Notes under the pieces: generated by a model
The model's database searches: none
Told to the model about the DNA's origin: nothing
What the model saw: the letters and a program-made list of their open reading frames with translations, nothing else
Made by a program: the position numbers and the translations under genes
Assembly: GCA_934668605.1 (NCBI GenBank)
Contig: CAKUNY010000118.1
Span: 1 to 6,422 of the forward strand
Direction of reading: 5' to 3'
Source: an uncultured Oscillospiraceae bacterium
GTDB taxonomy: Bacteria > Bacillota > Clostridia > Oscillospirales > Oscillospiraceae
DNA: 6,422 bases
Shown here: positions 1-6,405 of the stretch, piece after piece
Layout: every line of letters begins with the position of its first letter
Position numbering within the stretch: the first letter of the stretch is position 1

Positions 1-889
1 AAACAAGCTCCGGCAGCTCCACAAGTCCGTCGGAATTGATATCGCACGCGTAGGCAAAGGGATTTCTGACCGTCTTCTGCGTTTCGTCCAGACTGGTTAA
101 ATTCTGGAACGTGCCGCCGCGGAAGATGAAAACGTCCGTTGTCAGGGAGTCTTCCTCCTGCGCGCTGGTAACAAATACGGCCGGAATGTTATAGGCGACC
201 AAGCCCGTCATGATGCGCTTGACCGAAACGGCGCTGGACGCAAGGGGCACCTCGTGTCCTTTTTCCATCTGCTCGTTCCGGTACCGGTAGAGCTCTGCCG
301 CGCCCTGCTTTTTTTCCGCGTCGAAGCGCAGAAGAAACAGATCCGTCTTTCCGTCGTTATCGAGATCACACGTTGTAAACTGGCTGTAGCTTGCCGTCAT
401 GAGCTGGACGATCTCGCCGTCTTCCAGAGAGTAAGCGCTCACCGACTGCAAGACCTGATCGCTCAGCTGCCGGCCAATGAGGATATCCTGCCCCGCCTCG
501 CCGTCCAGATCGGTGTATTCCACCCGCGCAAACGCCGCGCCGTTTCCCTCAATGACGGAAATGTTCTGATACGCGCCGTCGATTTTATCGAAGACATAGG
601 CCTTGAGCGGCTTTTCTCCGGAGGTTTTGGCGAAGACGATCGCCTCATCCTCTCCGTCGCCGTCGAGATCTGCCAGCTGCACCGACTGCTGATTGCTGCC
701 GGCGATGGGCGCGCAGTATTCGCAGCCGGAAGCCGCCATTACCTCGTCGATCGCCTTTTGCAGATTGTCATACTCATCGGAGTGCCGGGGCAGCGTATAG
801 AGCTCGTCGACCGTCTTTACAAAGCAGCCCGAGAGCAGCAGACAAAAAAGCATCGCGAAAACCGCAAGCACCCGTTTTTTCCGCCGCAA
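1..889 (-). CDS. Exported lipoprotein with FG-GAP/VCBS-like repeats, C-terminus cut off by window edge
   Basis: Minus-strand reading is open from 889 to the window edge, giving 296 residues with no stop. The start is TTG at 889-887: an in-frame TGA lies three codons upstream, and AAGGGGTGA (896-904) sits 6 bases before the TTG. The N-terminus is a lipoprotein signal: RRKKR, a hydrophobic stretch at about 8-19, then the lipobox LSGC with C22 as the predicted lipidated cysteine, so the protein should be anchored outside the membrane. Calcium-loop motifs of the DxDxDG type start at D74 (DLDGDGEDE), D127 (DLDGEAGQD), D175 (DLDNDGKTD) and D283 (DINSDGLVE). They are spaced 53, 48 and 108 residues, as expected for beta-propeller blades of about 50 residues with one loop lost near residue 229. 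C56 and C59 form a CxxC before the first blade. The substrate or partner is unknown. A promoter lies just upstream, so it may be transcribed separately from dnaE. The lipoprotein call is firm; the propeller fold is inferred. Confidence 0.88.
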   Translation of the reverse strand, partial: MRRKKRVLAVFAMLFCLLLSGCFVKTVDELYTLPRHSDEYDNLQKAIDEVMAASGCEYCAPIAGSNQQSVQLADLDGDGEDEAIVFAKTSGEKPLKAYVFDKIDGAYQNISVIEGNGAAFARVEYTDLDGEAGQDILIGRQLSDQVLQSVSAYSLEDGEIVQLMTASYSQFTTCDLDNDGKTDLFLLRFDAEKKQGAAELYRYRNEQMEKGHEVPLASSAVSVKRIMTGLVAYNIPAVFVTSAQEEDSLTTDVFIFRGGTFQNLTSLDETQKTVRNPFAYACDINSDGLVELPELV

Positions 890-895
890 TGCCCC

Positions 896-904
896 TCACC
901 CCTT
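896..904 (-). promoter_or_regulatory. Ribosome binding site deciding the TTG start of the lipoprotein gene
   Basis: On the minus strand this reads AAGGGGTGA, one base short of a match to the AAGGAGGTGA consensus. It lies 6 bases before TTG at 889. The TGA inside it is in frame with the lipoprotein, so no start further upstream is possible. The nearest later candidate, GTG at codon 7, would cut off the RRKKR charge cluster of the signal peptide. Confidence 0.7.
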
Positions 905-927
905 CCCTTTACATAACATCTCAAGCC

Positions 928-956
928 ATTGTATCACAAATTGTTACAAATGTGTA
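928..956 (-). promoter_or_regulatory. Predicted sigma-A promoter with extended -10 box for the lipoprotein gene
   Basis: On the minus strand, TACACA (956-951, four of six matches to TTGACA) is followed by a 17-base spacer and then TACAAT (933-928, five of six matches to TATAAT). The bases TGA directly before the -10 box make it an extended -10 (TGn). Transcription would start near 921, leaving a leader of about 30 bases before the TTG start at 889. It lies wholly in the 87-base gap after dnaE. It was identified by eye. Confidence 0.6.
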
Positions 957-968
957 GCGCTTTTGTAA
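944..968. repeat. 7-base inverted repeat flanking the -35 box
   Basis: TTACAAA (944-950) and TTTGTAA (962-968) are perfect reverse complements separated by 11 bases. The gap holds the predicted -35 box of the lipoprotein promoter (951-956). The position would suit a repressor or activator site. The arms are AT-rich and short, so chance occurrence is possible. As an RNA hairpin it is weak, and no U-run follows, so it is not called a terminator. Confidence 0.3.
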
Positions 969-976
969 AATAATCC

Positions 977-3900
977 TCATTTGAGCACGACATTTTTTTC
1001 GCCGAGCAGCCCGCGCAGCTCTTCGAGCATGATTTCCTCCGGCATGCACCGCCCGCCCATCCGGACGCCGGTGTCGGCATAATAGATGACAGTTCGCACC
1101 TGCCCGGGGAACATGTTTAAAATCGGAACGATTTTTTCGCTCCCCTTCTGCCCCGTGTGCGCGATTTTGAGATAGAGCGTCTTGCTTGCCAGCGCCTGCG
1201 CCGACTGCGCCCGCGCCTCGCCCTTCGCGTCAAAGTCAGAAAGCTTCCACACGCGGTTAACAACCATCTGCGGGTCTTTGTCGTCCCGGACGGAAATTCT
1301 GCCCGAAATGACGACGGCGGACGTTTCATACAGAAGCGAGCCGTACTGCCCCAGCGCGTTTGAAAACGTCAGAAGCTCCATCGAGCCCGTGTCGTCCTCC
1401 AACGTCACATAGGCCATCATCGACTGGTTCTTCGTCGTCTTCATCTTGACGTTCTGGACAATGCCCGCGACATTTACGACCTGCTCGTCGCTGAACTCGT
1501 CCGTGTGCTCGGAAAAGCTCTCCAGAATCGCGCCGATGCTCACGACATTCGCGCCCTTGAGCTTCTCGCGGTACGCGTCCATCGGGTGCCCGGAAAGATA
1601 GAGCCCCGTCGTCTCGCGCTCGAGCTTCATGAGTTCATCCGGCGGGAGCTCCGGAAGATCGGGCACATGCACCTCGGGAACGGGCGCATCCTCGTCGCTT
1701 CCGCCAAGGTCAAACAGGCCGATCTGCCCGTCGACATTTTTGCGCTTTCCCGCCGCAACGGTGTCCATGACTGCCTCATAGATTTGCAGCAGCTGCGAGC
1801 GTTTGAGCCCAAAGCAGTCGCAAGCGCCGCACTTGATGAGGTTCTCGAGCGCCCGCTTATTCAGATCTGTCCCGTACATCCGCTGGCAGAAGTTCTCGAG
1901 TCCCGTGAAAAGCCCCTCCTGCTCTCGGTTGGCCATGACCTTCTGGATAAATCCGCGCCCGATATTTTTGATCGCGGCAAGGCCGAAGCGGATGCCGCCG
2001 GGAACGACGGTAAAATGGTCGTTCGACTCGTTGATATCGGGCGGCAGAACCGCAATTCCCATCGCCTTGCACTCGGCGATGTACTCGGAAATCTTCGTCG
2101 AGCTGTCTAAGACCGAGGTCATAAGCGCCGCCATGTACTGGCGGGGATAATAGAACTTGAACCACGCCGTCTGGTAGGCAATGACCGCGTAGCAGACCGA
2201 GTGCGCCTTGTTGAACGCGTAGTTCGCAAAGTCGTACATTTCGTTGTAGATAGACTCTGCGACCGGCACAGGAATCCCATTTGCCTCACAGCCAGAAATA
2301 GCGCGCGTGGGGTCGCCGTGCAAAAAAGCGCCGCGCTCTTTTTCGATGTCCTTGACCTTTTTCTTGCTCATCGCGCGGCGCACCATATCGGCCTGCCCCA
2401 GAGAGTATCCCGCCAGCTTGCGGAAGATCTCAATGACCTGCTCCTGATACAAAATGCAGCCGTAGGTAACAGACAAAATCGGCTCTAACGACGGGTGCTT
2501 GTATTTGACGAGCTTCGGGTCATTTTTGCAGGCGATGAGGCGCGGAATGGAGTCCATAGGCCCCGGGCGATAGGCCGCGACGATGATGGAGAGGTCTTCA
2601 ATCGACTGCGGCTTTAACCCCACGCAGACACTCGTCATGCCGGTCGATTCCATCTGGAACACGCCCGACGTTCTTCCCTGCGTCAGCATCTCCATGACCT
2701 TGGGGTCGTTGTCCGTGACTCTGTCCATCGAAAAATCGGGTTCCGTTTTGCGGATATCCTGGATCGCGTCGTCGATGACCGTAATGTTCCGAAGGCCGAG
2801 GAAGTCCATCTTGAGAAGGCCGAGCTCCTCAAGGGTCGTCATCGTGTATTCGGTGACGGTCGTCTCGTCGTTCGTCGCGAGCGGCACATAATCATAAACA
2901 GGCAGACGCGTAATGACAACGCCCGCCGCGTGGGTCGAGGTGTTGCGCGGCATGCCCTCAAGCGCCATCGCCGTGTCGATGAGGTTTTTGACGCGCGCAT
3001 CGCCGTCGACCATTTCTTTAAGCCGCGGAGACACGCGCAGCGCCTCCTTGAGCGTCATATGCGGCGTTGCCGGGACGAGCTTTGCGACCACGTCCGTCTC
3101 TGCAAACGTGAAGTTGAGCGCCCGGCCGACGTCCCGGATCGCGCCTCTGGCCGCCATCGTGCCGAAGGTCACGATCTGCGCGACATGATCGTCTCCGTAT
3201 TTTTGCCGCACGTAGTCGACAACCTCGCCGCGCCTCGTGTCTCCGAAGTCCATATCGATATCGGGCATCGTCACGCGCTCGGGGTTTAAAAAGCGCTCGA
3301 AGAAGAGGCCGTATTTCATGGGGTCGATTTCCGTGATATGAAGCGCGTACGTTACCATCGAGCCTGCCGCGCTGCCGCGCCCGGGGCCGACGGGAATACC
3401 CGCGCGTTTGGCGAAATTCACAAAGTCCCACACGATCAGGAAGTAGTCCGTAAAGCCCATCTTCTCGATCATGTCAATTTCGTATTCCATCTGCTGCCGG
3501 TACTCGGGGTGCTCGTCGCCGTAGCGCTCCTTGTATCCCTTGTCGCAGAGCTCTTTTAAGTACGTCAGAGAATCGTAGCCCGCCGGGAGCTTGAATTCCG
3601 GCAGGTGATATTTGCCGAAGGTAAACTCGACATTACAGCGCGCGGCGATTTTCGCCGTGTTTTCAAGCGCCTCTGGATACGCCGCAAAAAGCTCCTGCAT
3701 CTGCTCTTCGGACTTGAGATAAAACTCCTGCGTCTCAAATTTCAGGCGGTTCGTATCGTCGACAGTCTTTCCCATCTGGATGCACATGAGAACGTCCTGG
3801 ATTTTCGCGTCCTCCTGCCGCAGATAGTGCGCGTCGTTCGTCACAACGAGCGGCAGACCCGTTTCCTCTGAGAGCCGGACAAGCTGCTGGTTCACCTTCG

Positions 3901-4447
3901 GCTGCTCGGGAAGGCCGTGATTCTGAAGCTCTAAATAATAGTGATCTTTGCCGAAAATCTCCGCATGCTCCAGCGCGGCCTTTTTTGCGCCCTCGTAGTC
4001 CCCCTGCATGAGAAGCTGCGGAAGCCGGCCTGCCAGACACGCCGAGAGCGCAATGAGCCCCTCGTGGTGCTCGCGCAATAAGTCCATATCCACACGCGGG
4101 CGGTTATAAAAGCCGTCTAAAAAGCCGCGCGAGACCATATAGCTGAGATTCCGGTAGCCTGTCTCGTTTTCGCAGAGGAGCACCAGATGATACGCCTCGC
4201 GGTCGAGCGCGTGCACCTTATCAAAGCGCGTTCTCGGCGCGACATAGACCTCACAGCCGATGATGGGCTTCACGCCCGCCGCCTTCGCCGCCTTGTAAAA
4301 ATCGATCGCGCCATACATGACGCCGTGGTCGGTGATGGCGATCGCGTCCTGCCCCAGCTCCTTGACCCGATCCATAAGTCCCGCGATGCGGCACGCGCCG
4401 TCAAGCAGGCTGTATTCCGTATGCACATGCAGATGGACAAAGCTCAT
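977..4447 (-). CDS. dnaE: DNA polymerase III alpha subunit, DnaE type, complete (1156 aa)
   Basis: Replicative family C DNA polymerase that extends primers with dNTPs at the fork; the length is close to E. coli DnaE (about 1160). The PHP domain (about 1-280) opens with HLHVHTEYSLLDG and keeps what look like all nine metal ligands: H7, H9, D16, H41, E66, H87, C137, D205 and H207. The polymerase core carries GPGRGSAAGS (354-363), the palm motif PDIDMDF (D396 and D398), the third catalytic aspartate D548 in LLKMDFLGL, a fingers segment LGQADMVRRAMSKKK (683-697) and NYAFNKAHS (742-750). A helix-hairpin-helix region follows at about 820-870. QIGLF (908-912) fits the internal sliding-clamp motif, and an OB fold spans about 990-1070. 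ATG at 4447 has GGAGG 8 bases upstream. The gene starts 3 bases after the whiA stop, implying translational coupling. Firmicutes usually also carry PolC; whether this cell does cannot be seen here. Confidence 0.98.
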   Translation of the reverse strand: MSFVHLHVHTEYSLLDGACRIAGLMDRVKELGQDAIAITDHGVMYGAIDFYKAAKAAGVKPIIGCEVYVAPRTRFDKVHALDREAYHLVLLCENETGYRNLSYMVSRGFLDGFYNRPRVDMDLLREHHEGLIALSACLAGRLPQLLMQGDYEGAKKAALEHAEIFGKDHYYLELQNHGLPEQPKVNQQLVRLSEETGLPLVVTNDAHYLRQEDAKIQDVLMCIQMGKTVDDTNRLKFETQEFYLKSEEQMQELFAAYPEALENTAKIAARCNVEFTFGKYHLPEFKLPAGYDSLTYLKELCDKGYKERYGDEHPEYRQQMEYEIDMIEKMGFTDYFLIVWDFVNFAKRAGIPVGPGRGSAAGSMVTYALHITEIDPMKYGLFFERFLNPERVTMPDIDMDFGDTRRGEVVDYVRQKYGDDHVAQIVTFGTMAARGAIRDVGRALNFTFAETDVVAKLVPATPHMTLKEALRVSPRLKEMVDGDARVKNLIDTAMALEGMPRNTSTHAAGVVITRLPVYDYVPLATNDETTVTEYTMTTLEELGLLKMDFLGLRNITVIDDAIQDIRKTEPDFSMDRVTDNDPKVMEMLTQGRTSGVFQMESTGMTSVCVGLKPQSIEDLSIIVAAYRPGPMDSIPRLIACKNDPKLVKYKHPSLEPILSVTYGCILYQEQVIEIFRKLAGYSLGQADMVRRAMSKKKVKDIEKERGAFLHGDPTRAISGCEANGIPVPVAESIYNEMYDFANYAFNKAHSVCYAVIAYQTAWFKFYYPRQYMAALMTSVLDSSTKISEYIAECKAMGIAVLPPDINESNDHFTVVPGGIRFGLAAIKNIGRGFIQKVMANREQEGLFTGLENFCQRMYGTDLNKRALENLIKCGACDCFGLKRSQLLQIYEAVMDTVAAGKRKNVDGQIGLFDLGGSDEDAPVPEVHVPDLPELPPDELMKLERETTGLYLSGHPMDAYREKLKGANVVSIGAILESFSEHTDEFSDEQVVNVAGIVQNVKMKTTKNQSMMAYVTLEDDTGSMELLTFSNALGQYGSLLYETSAVVISGRISVRDDKDPQMVVNRVWKLSDFDAKGEARAQSAQALASKTLYLKIAHTGQKGSEKIVPILNMFPGQVRTVIYYADTGVRMGGRCMPEEIMLEELRGLLGEKNVVLK

Positions 4448-4450
4448 AAC

Positions 4451-5356
4451 TCATTCCTCCAATGCGCGCGCGAGCTCCAGGAGCTTTCGCATGCGGTGGT
4501 TGATGGCGGATTTTGTGATGGGTGGGTCTAACATCGCGGCCAGCTCCTGAAGCGTCGCTTCGGGGTTTTCCCGGCGCAAAAGGGCGGTTTCACGGAGCTT
4601 TCCGGGGAGCTTGTCGAGCTCTCCCGCCTCTTCCAGCGCGCGGATGGCCGCCATCTGTCCCATTGACGCGTCGACGACCTTTGTTAAGTTCGCCGTTTCG
4701 CAGTTGACGCGGCGGTTGATGCCGTTTCGCAGGTCTTTTTCGACCTTCGCCTCCATCACGCCCATTGCCGACACCTGCGCGCCGATGGCGGTCAGGAAAT
4801 CTTCAATGTAGTCGCTCTGCTTGAAATATAAAATGTTGTTGCCGCCGCGCGTCAGCTCCTTCGGGGAAAAGCCGCATTCAATCAAAAGCGCGCAGGTTTC
4901 CCGGCTGACTTTGTAGTGCGACGTCGTCATTTCCAGATGGTATCGCTTTGCCGGGTCCGTGACCGAGCCGCCGGCGAGAAACGCGCCCCTGAGATACGCC
5001 ATGCACTCGGCTTCCTCTTCCAGCATGCCGAAGTTCACATGCAGCGTCAGACTGGACTTGAGATCCATTTGCAGGGTATCAAAGATTTTCGCGATCTTGT
5101 CCTCCGCCGTGATGGAAAACTGGAGCTTTCCCCGATCCTCCGACGCAGGCTCCTGGTCAAACGAGACGCCGAACGCCTTTTTAAACAGCTTGGGAAGGCG
5201 CGCGGCAAAATCGCGGCTTTCGGTAATGATGCGGATCTCCGCGCTTGTGAACGTGTTGCAGTACAGCAGCACGCCGTAGCTCTCGGCAACCGCGCAGGAT
5301 CTGCGGCTCATGGCTTCTTTGCAGAGCTCCGCTTTGACGTTGGATGAAAAAGACAT
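4451..5356 (-). CDS. whiA: DNA-binding protein WhiA, complete (301 aa)
   Basis: WhiA is a conserved Gram-positive DNA-binding protein. It is a sporulation septation regulator in Streptomyces and affects cell division and chromosome segregation in Bacillus. The N-terminus MSFSSNVKAEL is the family's usual start. The LAGLIDADG-homing-endonuclease-like domain contains LRGAFLAGGSVTDP (122-135), YKVSRETCALLIE (148-160) and KQSDYIEDFLTAIGA (179-193). NCETANL (218-224) marks the linker into the C-terminal helix-turn-helix (about 262-295), which contains TLQELAAML and TKSAINHRMRKL. The homing endonuclease fold is present in the family without nuclease activity. ATG at 5356 is preceded by GGAGG (5361-5365) at a short 4-base spacing. 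It lies 23 bases after yvcK, and its last codons hold the dnaE ribosome site. Length is slightly below B. subtilis WhiA (about 316), with no sign of truncation. Confidence 0.97.
   Translation of the reverse strand: MSFSSNVKAELCKEAMSRRSCAVAESYGVLLYCNTFTSAEIRIITESRDFAARLPKLFKKAFGVSFDQEPASEDRGKLQFSITAEDKIAKIFDTLQMDLKSSLTLHVNFGMLEEEAECMAYLRGAFLAGGSVTDPAKRYHLEMTTSHYKVSRETCALLIECGFSPKELTRGGNNILYFKQSDYIEDFLTAIGAQVSAMGVMEAKVEKDLRNGINRRVNCETANLTKVVDASMGQMAAIRALEEAGELDKLPGKLRETALLRRENPEATLQELAAMLDPPITKSAINHRMRKLLELARALEE
4456..4460 (-). promoter_or_regulatory. dnaE ribosome binding site inside the end of whiA
   Basis: GGAGG on the minus strand lies 8 bases before the dnaE ATG at 4447 and overlaps the last two sense codons of whiA (GAG GAA). 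The whiA stop TGA (4453-4451) falls between this site and the start codon. Ribosomes finishing whiA therefore sit directly over the dnaE start, which favours reinitiation or coupled translation. Confidence 0.8.
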
Positions 5357-5360
5357 AAGT

Positions 5361-5365
5361 CCTCC
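5361..5365 (-). promoter_or_regulatory. whiA ribosome binding site with short spacing
   Basis: GGAGG on the minus strand lies 4 bases before the whiA ATG at 5356. This is closer than the 8 bases at dnaE and directly follows the palindrome at 5366-5377, so the initiation region may be partly structured. Confidence 0.7.
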
Positions 5366-5377
5366 ACGTAACTACGT
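5366..5377. repeat. Short palindrome in the yvcK-whiA gap
   Basis: The plus strand reads ACGTAACTACGT: two 5-base arms (ACGTA and TACGT) around a 2-base centre. It fills about half of the 23-base gap and touches the whiA ribosome site. As RNA it could form only a 4-base stem with a 4-base loop, which is weak. It might be a small operator or chance. Confidence 0.25.
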
Positions 5378-5379
5378 TC

Positions 5380-6393
5380 TTATCGTTCGTATGTTCTGAA
5401 TTCCTGCCAGACGGACAGAATCGCCCGCGCCAGCTCGTCGGGATTGTGCCGGATGTAGCGTCCCGGCGTGCAGACCGGGAACTCGCGCAGCGCAACGCCG
5501 AGCTGCTCGACCTCCTCGCGCGTGGCCAAGATCTGCTCCACGCCCTCTTTCTGATACGGTTCGAGAAATTCCGCCGAAACCCTTCGGTTATTTGCGATGC
5601 ACACATCCATGACGTCCTCGCACGCGTGGGCAAAAATCGCCCTGATGTGGTCAGCCGCCGTATACCCATCCGTCTCGCCGTCCTGCGTCATGATGTTGAG
5701 CACATAGCACTTGAGCGCCCGCGCGCGGGAGACGGCCTCGGAGATCCCGTCGACAAGAAAATTCGGAATGATGCTGGTATATAAGCTGCCCGGCCCCAGG
5801 ACGATCACGTCCGCATCCGCGATGGCCTCCAACGCGTCTGGAAGCGGCTGCGGATGCTCGGGCACCAGCCGGATCTTCCGGATGCGGCAGTCGTTGAGCT
5901 TTTTCGCATAGAAAATCTTGCTCTCGCCGAGGCAGCGCGAACCGTTGTCAAATTCCGCCTCCAGGTGTACGTTCTGGTTCGTGACCGGAAGCACCCGACC
6001 CGTGATGGCCAGAACATCTCCCATCCGGTGCACGGCTTCGTCAAACGAGCCCGAGATGCCGTTCATCGCGGCGAGAAAGAGATTTCCGAAGCTCTGCCCG
6101 GCGAGGCTTCCTTCGGTGAAGCGGTAGTTGAGAAGCTTCTGCATCGTGGGCTCGGTGTTTGCAAGGGACATGATGCAGTTTCGGATATCGCCCGGCGGCA
6201 GCATGCCAAGGTCTTCCCGGAGCATCCCCGAGCCGCCGCCATCATCCGCGACGGTAACAATCGCCGTAATATATTTTGTGTAGCGCTTGAGCCCGCGCAG
6301 CATCGCAGAGAGCCCATGGCCGCCTCCAATCGCGACGATGTGCGCCATGCGCTTTTTTGGCTCGTATAATCGGACGTTTTCCATCTCTGCCAC
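5380..6393 (-). CDS. yvcK: YvcK/GlmR family UDP-GlcNAc-binding regulator, complete (337 aa)
   Basis: Member of the CofD-like YvcK family. In B. subtilis it is needed for growth on gluconeogenic carbon sources, binds UDP-GlcNAc and tunes glucosamine-6-phosphate synthase GlmS; it is a cytoplasmic protein. Visible motifs in order are IGGGHGLS (22-29), VADDGGGSG (48-56), PPGDIRNC (66-73), QSFGNLFLAAM (100-110), LGPGSLYTSI (199-208), NIMTQDGETDGY (233-244) and HNPDELA (316-322). The start is GTG at 6393: GGGGGTGA (6398-6405) lies 4 bases upstream. The alternative ATG at codon 4 is too far from that site, and ATG at codon 16 has no ribosome site of its own, though it would give an N-terminus (MAHIVAIGGG) closer to short family members. 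There is no membrane segment. It sits 4 bases after the probable rapZ stop and 23 bases before whiA, the usual order in Firmicutes. Naming as glmR would be equivalent. Confidence 0.96.
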   Translation of the reverse strand: MAEMENVRLYEPKKRMAHIVAIGGGHGLSAMLRGLKRYTKYITAIVTVADDGGGSGMLREDLGMLPPGDIRNCIMSLANTEPTMQKLLNYRFTEGSLAGQSFGNLFLAAMNGISGSFDEAVHRMGDVLAITGRVLPVTNQNVHLEAEFDNGSRCLGESKIFYAKKLNDCRIRKIRLVPEHPQPLPDALEAIADADVIVLGPGSLYTSIIPNFLVDGISEAVSRARALKCYVLNIMTQDGETDGYTAADHIRAIFAHACEDVMDVCIANNRRVSAEFLEPYQKEGVEQILATREEVEQLGVALREFPVCTPGRYIRHNPDELARAILSVWQEFRTYER

Positions 6394-6397
6394 GCGC

Positions 6398-6405
6398 TCA
6401 CCCCC
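6398..6405 (-). promoter_or_regulatory. yvcK ribosome binding site across the end of the upstream gene
   Basis: GGGGGTGA on the minus strand matches the GGAGGTGA consensus at seven of eight bases and lies 4 bases before GTG at 6393. It contains the last sense codon and TGA stop of the upstream reading frame, so yvcK is probably translationally coupled to it. This site is the main reason for choosing the GTG over later ATGs. Confidence 0.75.

Noticed and set aside
871..889. Run of six A's at the start of the lipoprotein gene as a programmed frameshift site
   Set aside because: The A's fall as two AAA codons in a frame that stays open, and neither other frame gives a better signal peptide. A simple TTG start explains the sequence.
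254..916. Plus-strand reading frame of 220 codons
   Set aside because: It lies opposite the lipoprotein gene. The minus strand encodes a signal peptide, a lipobox and repeated Asp loops, while the plus-strand product has no recognisable motif and is explained by GC-rich third positions.
944..968. Hairpin after dnaE as an intrinsic terminator
   Set aside because: The 7-base stem is almost all A and T with an 11-base loop, and no U-run follows on the minus strand.
890..976. Small gene or RNA between dnaE and the lipoprotein gene
   Set aside because: The gap is only 87 bases and is filled by promoter, leader and ribosome site; no start with a ribosome site opens a frame of useful length.
1505..2110. 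Plus-strand reading frame of 201 codons
   Set aside because: It is antisense to the conserved C-terminal half of dnaE, has no ribosome site I can see and has no family resemblance.
2251..2340. Insertion or intein in the dnaE fingers region
   Set aside because: The segment around residues 704-733 matches the variable stretch found in other DnaE proteins and flows into the conserved NYAFNKAHS. There are no intein splice-junction motifs and the total length is normal.
5181..5669. Minus-strand frame spanning the yvcK-whiA junction
   Set aside because: It overlaps both genes out of frame, and its product is the serine- and arginine-rich kind typical of shifted GC-rich coding DNA.
5854..6369. Plus-strand reading frame of 171 codons
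   Set aside because: It is antisense to the most conserved part of yvcK, with no motif or ribosome site.
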